A DNA stretch of 56,182 nt from Syntrophomonas zehnderi OL-4. Lineage in GTDB: Bacteria; Bacillota; Syntrophomonadia; Syntrophomonadales; Syntrophomonadaceae. The translations under genes and the position numbers were made by a program. The notes below the pieces were generated by a model. It did no database searches. It saw only the letters and a program-made list of their open reading frames with translations, and was not told the DNA's origin. The stretch is from positions 1 through 56,182 of the forward strand of contig NZ_CGIH01000051.1 of assembly GCF_000983115.1 (NCBI RefSeq), written 5' to 3'. Shown here piece after piece: positions 36,699 through 46,336 of this stretch. Position 1 is the first letter of the stretch. The number at the start of each line of letters is the position of its first letter.

Positions 36699-38504
36699 CT
36701 ATAACGAGTACTTTCTAAGTTCTTCTTTAAAACCACCTGTTACTTGTTCTAGTTGATGGACATAAGAAGTCAAATCTTTTATTTTATCGGAATACTCAGC
36801 TACATTAGCACTCATTTCCTGACTAGAGGCTGAATTCTCCTCGGCAATAGCCGCTAGAGTATGTAGGTTTTGGAAAACTTCACTAACGTGTTTTGTTTCA
36901 TCTGATAATTCTTCGACTAGATTTACTATAGTATTAGCTACATTATTAATATCTTGGGCGGCATGCATATTATCTGCTACTGCTGTTTCCAAACTTTTAT
37001 TACCATTTTCCAATTGAACAAACTGTTTACTAATATCTGAAACTAAACTATTAACTTGGTTTACAAAATATTGTAAATTCTCGTTAATAGTTCTAACTGC
37101 TTGTTTTACGTCATCAGCTAATTTACGGATTTCATCAGCGACTACTGCAAAGCCCCGTCCTTGCTCACCAGCCCTTGCTGCTTCTATAGCGGCATTTAAA
37201 GCTAATAGATTAGTTTGGTCAGCAATACCTTCAACAGTCGTAACTATTTCCATAATATTTTCTACCCGTTTGGATAAATCTTCCCCTTGTTGATTTACAT
37301 CCCTAAACTCCTCTTTAGTTTCTAATAAAAGTTCAGCTACCGTTTTTACTTCTGTAAATGAATTTTCAATATTAGCTACTGCTAATTCTAAACTAGTTTT
37401 CGATTCTAATTCTCGCTCTGCAAGTTCATTAAGTTTATCAATATTACCAACTAAAACGCTAACTGATTTTTCTGTTTCTACTGCTTGATAAACTGCACCT
37501 TCTGATACTTGGTGGACTACATTGGCAATAACATCAGAAACATTACTCATTTCTTCAGCTATTTGACTAAACTTGCGGCTAAAAGCATATAAATCATCAG
37601 TACCACCTTTTAGATAAAGAAAATCTTTTTGTATATTTTCTTTAAAAACTTCGAGTTGATAACTAATATCTTCTAAGTTATCGTTAGTAATAATAGGGGT
37701 AGCTTTATAAAATTCAAAATCTTTTAAGTTAGTAGCTTGTTCTTTAAGTCCTTCTAAAGGTTTTAAGAAGAAACTACTTAAACTATAACTAAAAACAAAT
37801 ATACATAACGTATAGATTAAGGAGTTAAGATTTGTTCCTTCATTTATCAAAAAGACTATTAAACTTAATAAAGTAATACCTGTCGCAATTTTAAGGGGAA
37901 CCGTTTTTAATAATCCTAAAGATAATACGGTAGTAGGCTTATAAGTACGGTTATAATCTTCACCTTTTTCTAAAGTTAATCTTACAATTATAAAATGCTT
38001 ATCTCCATCAGTACCTTTATCTAGTACCTCTACATTTAAATCTTCATTAAAAAATTCAGAACAACCCTCTAAAAGACCTAAAAAGTAATCGAATAGACCT
38101 CGCTTAGATATATAATGAATTTCTATTTCTTTTGCACTAATACGAGTAGGAATAAGCCTAGGAGGGTTAGCCCCCTCAATTTTTTTTGTAAGTTGGGCAT
38201 GGACTTCATCCATCATTAACAGAAAATCCCTCAAGTTATTCCTTTCGAAATAGGAGGGGTAGGCTTGCTGGAATGAAGAAACATTACTTCTACCTATTGC
38301 TTTCCATACTTCTGGCGTACTTTTCCCTACTTTTTTAGCTACTATTTCGATAATTTTAAATGGTTCATGATCAGGAATATTCTCAGCCGGTGTAATTATT
38401 CTAAGGGGTGACCAACCGTATTCTTGTAAAGCTTCATTTAATACTTCGCGTCCATAAAACTGGGCAATGCTGTTAAACCAAGTATCTACTACTGTACCTT
38501 TCAA
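36699..38504 (-). CDS. H-NOX haem-sensor chemoreceptor (predicted O2-binding)
   Basis: About 601 residues. Residues 1-185 are an H-NOX domain that aligns without gaps to the Thermoanaerobacter Tar4 H-NOX over its first 150 residues: proximal haem ligand His102 (MMDEVHAQL), the propionate-binding Y131-x-S133-x-R135, Pro115, and the distal pocket Trp9, Asn74 and Tyr140. The distal Tyr is the known mark of H-NOX domains that bind O2. Two membrane helices follow (about 205-255) with almost no outside loop, then a signalling domain with the receptor hairpin ([20 protein letters not shown]). The start is TTG at 38504, giving MKGTVVDTW as in relatives; GAGGTGG lies upstream. Confidence 0.93.
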   Translation of the reverse strand: MKGTVVDTWFNSIAQFYGREVLNEALQEYGWSPLRIITPAENIPDHEPFKIIEIVAKKVGKSTPEVWKAIGRSNVSSFQQAYPSYFERNNLRDFLLMMDEVHAQLTKKIEGANPPRLIPTRISAKEIEIHYISKRGLFDYFLGLLEGCSEFFNEDLNVEVLDKGTDGDKHFIIVRLTLEKGEDYNRTYKPTTVLSLGLLKTVPLKIATGITLLSLIVFLINEGTNLNSLIYTLCIFVFSYSLSSFFLKPLEGLKEQATNLKDFEFYKATPIITNDNLEDISYQLEVFKENIQKDFLYLKGGTDDLYAFSRKFSQIAEEMSNVSDVIANVVHQVSEGAVYQAVETEKSVSVLVGNIDKLNELAERELESKTSLELAVANIENSFTEVKTVAELLLETKEEFRDVNQQGEDLSKRVENIMEIVTTVEGIADQTNLLALNAAIEAARAGEQGRGFAVVADEIRKLADDVKQAVRTINENLQYFVNQVNSLVSDISKQFVQLENGNKSLETAVADNMHAAQDINNVANTIVNLVEELSDETKHVSEVFQNLHTLAAIAEENSASSQEMSANVAEYSDKIKDLTSYVHQLEQVTGGFKEELRKYSL

Positions 38505-38561
38505 GTACACCACCTCACTTAAATAATAGGAATTGCTTTTTCCCCTTCTCAGTATATCACT

Positions 38562-38603
38562 GGGTAATATTGTAATGCTATCATTATTGGAACAATATTA
38601 CCC
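38562..38603. promoter_or_regulatory. 12-bp perfect inverted repeat between divergent chemoreceptor genes
   Basis: GGGTAATATTGT (38562-38573) and ACAATATTACCC (38592-38603) are exact complements 18 bp apart. There is no T-tail. Its place between two divergent starts (38504 and 38721) suggests an operator shared by both genes. Confidence 0.55.
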
Positions 38604-38720
38604 ATGAATCATAATTCTTTACATGCAAGCAACAATGTCTTGAGCCAATGAACACTTGCAGTTAACATCGCTAAGCTACACTAATTATGATTAGTAATAT
38701 GTAGTATTAGAGGAGATTGC

Positions 38721-40385
38721 ATGAAAATAAGAAGGCTGCAAACCCTATCGATCAAGGCTCAAATAACCGGCACCATTATCATTATCTTGTTGATTGCCTT
38801 CAGTTGTTTGTTGCTTTTAACCCTGCAATTACAAAAAAAACAAATCGTCTCCATGACAGCTATTCAATTACAGGACTCAGCCCAGGACGTTACCGAAAAA
38901 GCATCCATTCTTCGCGCAACGGTAGATTCCCGGCAATATGATGGAAAACTGACTTATTACCTGGCCAAGCAAAGGGCTGAGTATTTAAGCAGAGGTTATC
39001 ATTTAAGCCAATTCATTATTTCCCGTTCAAGTATAATAATGAAATTTGGAGATATGACTGAAATTCCCCTCCATCCTCAGCAGCAGGCCCAGATTTTTAA
39101 TCAAAAACGGGGCATTATGTATACTGAATATGGTAATAAGGATTATGCCTTGGCCTATGATTACAACCTGGAAAACCAGACGGCGGTTTTGCTGATTTTG
39201 CCGGCAGCCGATTATTTAAGACCGGTAAACGTATTGAAAAACAGTATTTTAACCCTAAGCATAATAACCATGCTGGCGGCGGCCATGATTATCCTGCAGA
39301 TGGTTAAATACCTAACGCGACCAATATATATTCTGGCCCAATCAGCCGGAGAAGTAGAGTCCGGGGTTTTAAGATCACAATCCTATCCCCGGCGCATGCC
39401 CCGGGAGCTCAAGGTGCTGGCCGGAAGCTTTGGGAATATGATCAACACAATCAAGAAATTTATTGCCAGCCTGCAGGAAGTTGTACAGCAATTAAATCGG
39501 ACCAGTCAAAAACTTTCGCAAAGTTCGGCGGAGGTTAAAGAGGAATCAACAAGTATTTCCGCGCAGTTGCAGACGATTAATCGGCAGGTTCATGAGCAAA
39601 TGGAGTCCATGGACAGGATACGCCATACAGTAGATAATCTGCTCCATTCAACCTCAATAATAAACAGCATGAATCAGCTTTCGGTTGATATCAGCCGACA
39701 GATATTTGAACAGTCCCAGTCCGGACGCTCCACCATGGAGAGATTAACCCATCAGATAGCCGGCGTATATCATTCCAGCCGGGATACCCACTCAGCTTTG
39801 CAAAGGCATAATCAAAGGGTAGAGGAAATAGCTGCTTTTAACGCTTCTGTGGAAACCATCGCCAAACAAATCAAGCTTCTAGCCCTCAACGCAACGATTG
39901 AAGCTGCCCGAGCCGGTCAAGCTGGCAACAGTTTTGGCATTGTAGCCGAAGAGATAAGCAAACTCTCCCAGGAGACTTACCGGTTTTCAAATGAAACGAC
40001 CCATATCATAAATGAAATGCTGGAAGATTTTATAGCCCTGAAAGATAGTTTTCAAACGGTATTTGATGAAGCTCAGTCAAGCTCGGACTTAATCAGTCTA
40101 TCGGGAGATATTTTCCAAAGCATTTACGAAAAGACCGACCAGAACAAGCAGGCCATAAGTGATGTGGCCCATGAATGTCAGGCAATATCAGAACAGATTA
40201 GGCAATTGGCGAATGACGAAAGAAGGATATACGACAACGCATTACAGGTCAGCAATAGTATTCCGGCTATGCTCAATTCAGCACTTCATCAAACCCAAAA
40301 TACCGAATTAACCCTGCAGAGTTCTATGCAACTGGCCGGTTTGGCCGGCCAGCTTAAAGAGTTGGTGGGATCTCTGGATACTTAG
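38721..40385 (+). CDS. Membrane methyl-accepting chemotaxis protein
   Basis: The 554-residue receptor has a membrane helix at about 15-37, an outside sensor of about 140 residues with no recognised fold, a second helix near 175-193, a HAMP region (YLTRPIYILAQSAGEVESG) and a signalling domain whose hairpin reads KLLALNATIEAARAGQAG with NSFGIVAEEISKLS. GAGGAGA lies upstream of the ATG. It is divergent from the H-NOX receptor gene. The ligand is unknown. Confidence 0.9.
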   Translation: MKIRRLQTLSIKAQITGTIIIILLIAFSCLLLLTLQLQKKQIVSMTAIQLQDSAQDVTEKASILRATVDSRQYDGKLTYYLAKQRAEYLSRGYHLSQFIISRSSIIMKFGDMTEIPLHPQQQAQIFNQKRGIMYTEYGNKDYALAYDYNLENQTAVLLILPAADYLRPVNVLKNSILTLSIITMLAAAMIILQMVKYLTRPIYILAQSAGEVESGVLRSQSYPRRMPRELKVLAGSFGNMINTIKKFIASLQEVVQQLNRTSQKLSQSSAEVKEESTSISAQLQTINRQVHEQMESMDRIRHTVDNLLHSTSIINSMNQLSVDISRQIFEQSQSGRSTMERLTHQIAGVYHSSRDTHSALQRHNQRVEEIAAFNASVETIAKQIKLLALNATIEAARAGQAGNSFGIVAEEISKLSQETYRFSNETTHIINEMLEDFIALKDSFQTVFDEAQSSSDLISLSGDIFQSIYEKTDQNKQAISDVAHECQAISEQIRQLANDERRIYDNALQVSNSIPAMLNSALHQTQNTELTLQSSMQLAGLAGQLKELVGSLDT

Positions 40386-40467
40386 ATTATAAATAATCTG
40401 GTAGTGATTATTGGCAGCGAACGTGTCAATAAGCTTGCTTATGTATTATCGGAAGTGAGGTGATAAA

Positions 40468-40536
40468 ATGTATAAACTAAAGAGCTTTATGATAAGCCGG
40501 CTGACCAAGAAGACTAATTACCAATTTGCCCAGTAA
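40468..40536 (+). CDS. Possible 22-residue peptide
   Basis: GTGAGGTG lies five bases before an ATG that opens a frame of 22 codons (MYKLKSFMISRLTKKTNYQF and two more). It is basic and has no known relative that I recognise. Its small size makes chance likely. Confidence 0.2.
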   Translation: MYKLKSFMISRLTKKTNYQFAQ

Positions 40537-40573
40537 ATAGTAATGAAGGATAGAACCACACTTTTAAGGCTCT

Positions 40574-40942
40574 CTAATAAATCCGACGAGAAGGTATGAC
40601 TCCCCGGACACCTCCGCGGGGATTATCTATATCGCCGCTATAGCGTGGAATCAGGTGAATATGTAAATGAAAAATAGTCTGTCCGGCGGCTTCCCCGCAA
40701 TTAATTCCAATGTTATACCCATTCGGTTTAAACTTAGTGTCGAGCAATTCCTTGCACTTTTCTATTAGATCATTCAATGCCCTGCGTTCTTCTGGGGTAC
40801 TAGTCCAGAAGTCCTCTACATGCCGGTAAGGAATGATTAGAATATGCCCCTCGCTCACAGGATATCTATCGTAAATCGCATAGGCCAGATCATTCGATAT
40901 TATAATTTCTTTGGGGTTGCAAAACCGGCAAGCCAAATTCAT
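40574..40942 (-). CDS. HIT family nucleotide hydrolase
   Basis: About 122 residues. The catalytic histidine triad is HLHIHLIP (around residues 98-105), preceded by the family pattern NCGEAAGQTIFH. N-terminal CRFC suggests a zinc-binding pair. HIT proteins hydrolyse adenosine mono- or dinucleotides; the substrate is not predictable. The ATG at 40942 has GGAGG five bases upstream; an in-frame TTG at 40954 overlaps that site. It stands alone on its strand. Confidence 0.92.
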   Translation of the reverse strand: MNLACRFCNPKEIIISNDLAYAIYDRYPVSEGHILIIPYRHVEDFWTSTPEERRALNDLIEKCKELLDTKFKPNGYNIGINCGEAAGQTIFHLHIHLIPRYSGDIDNPRGGVRGVIPSRRIY

Positions 40943-40988
40943 TTTTTCCTCCAAATCTCAATTAGCATACGGATTGCCACGATAACTT

Positions 40989-41213
40989 TTATCCCTTCAG
41001 TTTTTCTGTGAGGGTAAATCTTACAATTGCTTTAATTGTTGTCCATATCAAGTGAATTGCCTGTGCCTCTGTGGCGACTTCAAATACCACAATGCTACTA
41101 TGCCCTCTTTTTTTAAAAAAGCTCTTTGTTACATTATAGGATTGATTATCAGAATAACCACTAGTTTTTCTCAAGAAGGTTTGTTCTAGTTCTGTAGTAT
41201 TGTAGTCCCACGG
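40989..41213 (-). pseudogene. Unrecognised open frame, possibly a gene remnant
   Basis: A stop-free minus-strand stretch encodes about 74 residues of protein-like composition (TELEQTFLRKTSGYSDNQ at the start, VVFEVATEAQAIHLIW in the middle, TLTEKLKG at the end). No start codon has a ribosome binding site, and an in-frame stop lies directly upstream. I do not recognise the family. The rest of 40955-41309 shows nothing. Confidence 0.3.
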
Positions 41214-41309
41214 TTATTGTTCTGCTGCCCTAAAGGCCCAGCTGAATGACAGCCTGACTGTGTATATTCAAAAATCGTTTCTTAATAGTGTAAAGAAAAA
41301 AAGCACCTG

Positions 41310-42473
41310 TCAAGGAACATCTTGTCCTCGCCCGGCTAAAAATCCAGCTATAATTGCCGTCAGCGGCACACAAATGATTAAACCAATTGTTCCTGCCAGT
41401 GATCTTACTATTTCAGTAGCAATGAGTTCAGAATTAAAAACGCGTACAACCGGGGTATCATAGGCTAGATACAACAACATAAATGGCAATGAGCCTCCAG
41501 CATATGCCAGAATCAAAGTGTTAGCCATAGTACCCATAATATCTTTACCCACATTCATACCAGCACTTACCAACTGCATTCGGCTCAAAGCGGGATTTGC
41601 TTTCTTAACTTCTTCAACCGCTGAAGCCACTGACATAGCCACATCCATAATAGCTCCAACCGCTCCAATTAAGATTCCCGCAAAAAGCAATCCTTGCATA
41701 TTTATCTTTAGTCCCTCAACATATAAAAGCATTCTTTCTTCTTCAGTAGCCAAGCCATTTAAATGGGCAAGATCTCCAACCAGAATAGCCAATATGCCAG
41801 CAATTAACACACCAGTTATGGTCCCCAGAGTAGCAGCCAGAGACTTTCGTGTTATCCCCCCAATTACAATCATGGTCAGAATAGTTACGGCAGCAATAAC
41901 CAATACTGTCAAAGGTAAAGGTGAATGGCCTTTTAATATAGCAGGAAGCAGTACTTTCCATATACCTAATACAGTGAGTCCTAATGCTACCAATGCTTGT
42001 ATTCCTTTTTTTCCACCGATTCCAATCAGAAGAAGAATAAAAGCCAAAAGCAGATAAGTCAAATAATTAGTTCGGCCTATATCCGCCACATATACCTCTT
42101 GAATCTCATTTTCCTTGCCACTGTTTAGTTTTTCACTCATATATACTACTACCCGGTCACCTTCATTAATCTCGATATCAATACCGGGGCTGTTAGACAA
42201 ACTATTGTGTGCAATAAATTCCCTGCCCTTGAACGGTCCGCTTAATATTTCAACCTTTACAGCCTGTTCTATTATCCGTCCATTTTGTTCTTCAAACTTT
42301 ATTTCTCCTATTTCTTCAAGTTCTAAAACTTTTGCTTCTTCATACCTTTCAATAATTTGGTCTTGCTCTGAGGTAAGTGATGCTGCAGTTGGGACAGCAG
42401 CTTCAGAACTTTGTGAAAAAACAAGTATTATAAAAAGAGTCAGCCAAATAAAACCATAACGAATGGAGTACAA
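41310..42473 (-). CDS. YibE/F family membrane protein, second copy
   Basis: About 388 residues. A signal-like N-terminal helix ends near SEAAVP, an outward beta-rich region with EVEILSGPFKGREF-like sequence (VKVEILSGPFKGREFIAHNS) follows, then seven or more membrane helices with the YibE/F core GAVGAIMDVAMSVASAVEEV and SAGMNVGKDIMGT. The TTG start at 42473 has GGAGGTG about eight bases upstream; an extension to 42515 is less likely. Function is not established. It parallels the protein at 9736-10884 but is not adjacent to it. Confidence 0.8.
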   Translation of the reverse strand: MYSIRYGFIWLTLFIILVFSQSSEAAVPTAASLTSEQDQIIERYEEAKVLELEEIGEIKFEEQNGRIIEQAVKVEILSGPFKGREFIAHNSLSNSPGIDIEINEGDRVVVYMSEKLNSGKENEIQEVYVADIGRTNYLTYLLLAFILLLIGIGGKKGIQALVALGLTVLGIWKVLLPAILKGHSPLPLTVLVIAAVTILTMIVIGGITRKSLAATLGTITGVLIAGILAILVGDLAHLNGLATEEERMLLYVEGLKINMQGLLFAGILIGAVGAIMDVAMSVASAVEEVKKANPALSRMQLVSAGMNVGKDIMGTMANTLILAYAGGSLPFMLLYLAYDTPVVRVFNSELIATEIVRSLAGTIGLIICVPLTAIIAGFLAGRGQDVP

Positions 42474-43009
42474 GTATCCAACACCTCCAATTAAATCTAG
42501 ATAATATTCTAACATTTAAATATATTCTTGTTATGTTAAAACTTGCAATACTAGCGAATGGATATCTTTCACCGATCTTTAACAACTTCTATCCTGCCTT
42601 CATGTACATATAATAGCTTGGGCTCTTCGCATCTAATAATTGACTTCACCAAATATCGTTGCCAGGTTCTTAGGGGCCAGCTTTGCTTTTTATCACCCAG
42701 TTACGTTTTCTATCTAAGTTATCCCTGACTGTCTGATTCATCTTTTCCAAGGCTAGCCACCAGCTTTGCCCCAATTCCATCTAGCATTTCCTTGGTGCAC
42801 TTTCTAAAACCAACGACTTCGCCTCACTGGAGGTATAAGGCACGGCGAAGCCGGATTTTCTTTATATGAATGTTTAACCTCAATTTTTTTAATCATTAGC
42901 ATAAGAAAATCGTATTGTTGGAATAAAGGAGTATCGCAAAGAAATGTCAAATTGTGTAATTCTATATTAATAATTGTAGTAACTTTCACATAAACTGGGG
43001 GATAAGAGA
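42474..43009. other. Spacer with decayed transposase and promoter region
   Basis: Bases 42560-42790 hold a probable transposase relic. Bases 42800-43009 contain no feature that I can name; they form the upstream region of a chemoreceptor gene. Confidence 0.4.
42560..42790 (-). pseudogene. Probable ISLre2/UPF0236-type transposase remnant
   Basis: Minus-strand translation from 42780 reads MELGQSWWLALEKMNQTVRD, then NLDRKRNWVIKSKAGP, and stops at 42670. Other frames continue with LLYVHEGRIEVVKDR. The R-D-x-x-x-D-R-K-R pattern followed by an R-Y segment resembles the N-terminal region of UPF0236 proteins. Several stops and frame changes show it is dead. The family call is tentative. Confidence 0.35.
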
Positions 43010-44200
43010 ATGAATAATCGTTTAATGAATATATCTACCATAGGGAGTTCCCAAGCTGTGGCTGATGAATTGCACCGGGTTACATCCATCTATTTTGGTC
43101 ACAAAGTCCAAATGAAAAACAGGTACTATATCAAGGAGCTCCCTCCTAATTTAAATGATGACCTCTATATCGTACTTCCGACAAGAGTTGAGGAAGCCTC
43201 AAAGTATATAGACAGACAGCGAATATTCCCTCTCGAACTCATTCCCGAAGAACGTTTTTACATAAGGGTTGCTCGGATCCCCGCAGAATCCAATGTTGTG
43301 ATCTTTAATAATAACGCCTCTCAAGGCAAAGCCATTGAGAAATACCTGCACGAGCGTGAAGTGAATCATGTACAGTATAGAATTCTCCCATTTAATGAGA
43401 TGGAGACTCCTCAGATTAAGGAAGTATTGCAATCTGCAGACTACATCGTTGGAATGGAGGGCTTTGTAGGGGCTAAGGGAATTCTCTGGACTCATTACGG
43501 GCAGTTTTTTGATAAACAAAGGATTCCCGTGATTGGATTTAATAGGACCATTAAACCTGAGGATATACTTCATCTGACGGAAAAGGTGGTAGAATTTAAC
43601 TTTAATCAGATCCTTTCCAACACCCAAGGTATTAGCTTCGACTTAAATGCCCATATTCAAGAAGTTATGAGTTCTATGGAAGGGATTGTAAATTTCCTGG
43701 AAGATACGAACACAAGTATCCAGGAAGCTCATGGCCGATTCCAGAAGCAAGTAGAGCGTATCAACGAAACTATTGAGGTTACCAATGATCTTAATACCAA
43801 TACCCAAAAAATTGATGAACTGATTAATACGATTAAACAAATATCGGATCAGACCAATCTACTGGCGCTCAACGCGGCCATTGAAGCAGCCCGTGCAGGA
43901 GATGCGGGGAGAGGCTTCGCCGTTGTTGCCGATGAAGTAAAAAAATTGGCGGAAAGAAGCAAACAATCCATCCAATTCATCCAGCAGCTGGTTGCCAATA
44001 TAAAACAGACCAATCATCGTACCATCCCGCTGCTCTATTTCTTAGCCGGAGAAATTAAGGAAATGGATGAGATTATTAATAAGATACTCAATAGCTCCAC
44101 AATCAATCAAACTGAGGCGAAGTCCATATCCGAAGCCTTGAGTCGCGTTACGACGATCAGTGAACAGCTGACCAATGAGTTTACAGCCTTTAGTTTCTAA
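43010..44200 (+). CDS. Cytoplasmic methyl-accepting chemotaxis-type protein
   Basis: The 396-residue protein has no membrane segment. Residues 1-195 form an alpha/beta sensor region ([40 protein letters not shown]) that resembles a PrpR-N- or periplasmic-binding-like fold, without a firm match. A coiled coil follows, and then the signalling hairpin [21 protein letters not shown] with [17 protein letters not shown]. The C-terminal arm is short. GGGGGAT precedes the ATG. It probably reports an internal metabolite or regulator to CheA or a related kinase. Confidence 0.85.
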   Translation: MNNRLMNISTIGSSQAVADELHRVTSIYFGHKVQMKNRYYIKELPPNLNDDLYIVLPTRVEEASKYIDRQRIFPLELIPEERFYIRVARIPAESNVVIFNNNASQGKAIEKYLHEREVNHVQYRILPFNEMETPQIKEVLQSADYIVGMEGFVGAKGILWTHYGQFFDKQRIPVIGFNRTIKPEDILHLTEKVVEFNFNQILSNTQGISFDLNAHIQEVMSSMEGIVNFLEDTNTSIQEAHGRFQKQVERINETIEVTNDLNTNTQKIDELINTIKQISDQTNLLALNAAIEAARAGDAGRGFAVVADEVKKLAERSKQSIQFIQQLVANIKQTNHRTIPLLYFLAGEIKEMDEIINKILNSSTINQTEAKSISEALSRVTTISEQLTNEFTAFSF

Positions 44201-44555
44201 TTACTATAATTCCAGGAGATAGATGAGGTAAATTGTCAGAAACAGATATCCCCTCCCGTCTTATATACCGGTTGCAGCATTCCATGGTGCTTAAAGGTAT
44301 TGAAATTGGAGGGGATTCGCTATTATGGATAAGAAGGTATGGCGCATTCGCGATAAGCGGAACATGCAACGTCCAAGGATGGACTAGTGCAGCGATGCAT
44401 GGATGGCAAAGAGCTGCCAGACAGGCATAATACCAAAATCCCCAGGAGATTACTATCACAAGCTAACCGGCAGATAAAGAATATTTTTCTATGCCGCCCG
44501 CATTACGCATTATAGGTTCTTACTGGCCTTTTAGGCAATCCCTGACCAGATCATT
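44201..44555. other. Spacer without a convincing gene
   Basis: A 65-codon frame from a TTG at 44233 (GAGG three to four bases upstream) and a 20-codon frame after GGAGGGG near 44328 are the only candidates. Neither looks like a known protein, and I do not call them. Confidence 0.3.
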
Positions 44556-44921
44556 CTACAGCATTCCCCAGCGGCGCTCATAATCAATATTAAGCGTATA
44601 CTCTTTATCACTGAATCCCCGTTCAGACAGACAACGGGTCATATTTAAAAAGTTATACTCGTCAAAAGATTCACAACGGGTTTCCATAATAATTCTATCA
44701 GGTAAATCTCGGGTAGACCAATTGTCAGTAAAACCGTATAGTATATCCATCATATCCGCAACCCTGCGGAATCGATGCTGGATAGAGTCTGCCAAGTCCC
44801 TGAGATCATCTGCCTTTTTAGTTTTTTTGCTTTTAAAGGGAATTAAGGCGTTTTTCTTTTTCTCAATTAATAAAAATTCAAAGCGAATCCGTTGTACACA
44901 TGTACAATTCCGAGAATGCAT
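44556..44921 (-). CDS. Conserved-looking hypothetical protein
   Basis: About 121 residues, charged, without membrane segment or signal peptide. A Cys-x-Cys (CTC) near the N-terminus and a helical middle (ADDLRDLADSIQHRFRRVAD) are the visible traits. AGGAGG lies seven bases before the ATG at 44921, so translation is likely. It precedes the YeiH-type gene's 3' end with about 370 bp overlap-free spacing on the same strand. I do not recognise the family. Confidence 0.55.
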   Translation of the reverse strand: MHSRNCTCVQRIRFEFLLIEKKKNALIPFKSKKTKKADDLRDLADSIQHRFRRVADMMDILYGFTDNWSTRDLPDRIIMETRCESFDEYNFLNMTRCLSERGFSDKEYTLNIDYERRWGML

Positions 44922-44989
44922 AATCATACCTCCTGAAAATTCAATAGCAGGATAAGCCCCTGAATGGGCCTATCCCACTAATAGAATTC

Positions 44990-46336
44990 TTATACTCCGG
45001 CCCAATAACTGCCCAGAAGTAAAACAGATAATATGTAACCCAGAGGAACGTTAACCGCTACTCCAGTTGAGAAAGCAGCCAGCGGTTTCCATCCCACTGA
45101 AGTCAATTCTTTGAAACGCGTAGTCATGCCTATACAGAGGAAACAGAAGATAAAAGCCCACGTTCGCAAAGTTTTGACAGGCTTTATTACATCGCCATTG
45201 ATTGCGCTGGCTATTTCCGGAGTAGCTGCAGAGGCCACCAGTACAGTAATAATTGCTGAAGCCACAAAGAATCCAATAACAAATTTGGGAAAACGTGTCC
45301 AGATTTCTTTAGCATCAGGTTTACTGCCATCTTCTCTTTTCTCCCATTTAGTAACCGAAACAAGCGCCAGGATAAAACACCAGATGCCAATAAACATATC
45401 ACGTCCTACCACTTTCATCAGTGTAAAAGAACGAATCGCCTGCTCATCAATGGCTGCTGCCGCCGCCATTCCCGCAGCATCAGCAAATTCAGAGGTTCCA
45501 ATCCATGCTCCGGCAGGCCCGGAAGGAATTCCTACCAGTTTTATAAAAAAGGGCAGGAAAAAGATCATGATAATAGCCCATACAACCACCAGGGATATGG
45601 ATACCGATACATGCTGCTGATCTGCTTTTACTGCTCCCCCAACCGCAATCGAGGCAGATACTCCACAGATCGAACCGCCTGCTCCCAGAGTTGCAGCAAA
45701 ACGACGATCCAGTCCAAACCACTTGGTTCCCACATAGAATATAGTCAGGAATGTGGTTACCGCAATTAAAGTTGCCTGTCCGAAAGCAACCGGTCCTGCC
45801 TGGATAATCAGAGTAAAGGGCAAAGTAGCTCCCAGCAGTACTATACCTGTTTTTACATAAAACTCTGTGCGCAGGGAAGCATTCATCCATTCAGGAATCT
45901 TGGTAAAGTTCCCTATCAACAAGCCCAGAGCCAAGGCAACCAGCGGAGCCTCCAGGTTATACGCTTTAAACCATGTGTTAGCCCCCAGAACCATAATGAC
46001 AACGGAAAGTAGAAAGACAACAATAAATCCTGCTATAAACTCATTTAATTTGTAACCCAGTGCTTTAATCGCAATAGAAAAAACGACTGCAAAGGCAATA
46101 AACAGCCAGATATAGTTGGTGAATTCTGCGGCAAAATGTTGAGATACTGTGCTAAACTCTGTCCATGTCGGTACATCGAGGGCAATTGGTTTAAGGCTGC
46201 TGCCAGCTTTCCAAAGCAAAATGGCAACAAACACAATGCCTAAACCAAGCCAAACTGCCCACCAATCCTCCTTCTTCCATAGATTGGACCATCCTCCACT
46301 CACATTTGCCGGTTCCGGTGTAGAAGAATTACTCAA
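44990..46336 (-). CDS. YeiH/UPF0324 family membrane exporter
   Basis: The 448-residue protein has about eleven hydrophobic segments. The YeiH family core is seen in LVALALGLLIGNF, KTGIVLLGATLPF, GAGGSICGVSASIAVGGAV and FADAAGMAAAAAIDEQA. It is about 100 residues longer than the common E. coli-type members because of an N-terminal extension with two extra helices. The family is annotated as putative sulfate or sulfonate exporter; the substrate here is unknown. The start is TTG at 46336 with GGGAGGG eight bases upstream. Confidence 0.85.
   Translation of the reverse strand: MSNSSTPEPANVSGGWSNLWKKEDWWAVWLGLGIVFVAILLWKAGSSLKPIALDVPTWTEFSTVSQHFAAEFTNYIWLFIAFAVVFSIAIKALGYKLNEFIAGFIVVFLLSVVIMVLGANTWFKAYNLEAPLVALALGLLIGNFTKIPEWMNASLRTEFYVKTGIVLLGATLPFTLIIQAGPVAFGQATLIAVTTFLTIFYVGTKWFGLDRRFAATLGAGGSICGVSASIAVGGAVKADQQHVSVSISLVVVWAIIMIFFLPFFIKLVGIPSGPAGAWIGTSEFADAAGMAAAAAIDEQAIRSFTLMKVVGRDMFIGIWCFILALVSVTKWEKREDGSKPDAKEIWTRFPKFVIGFFVASAIITVLVASAATPEIASAINGDVIKPVKTLRTWAFIFCFLCIGMTTRFKELTSVGWKPLAAFSTGVAVNVPLGYILSVLLLGSYWAGV

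Noticed and set aside
44233-44430. 65-codon gene on the plus strand
   Set aside because: The TTG start is too near its GAGG and the product resembles no known protein.
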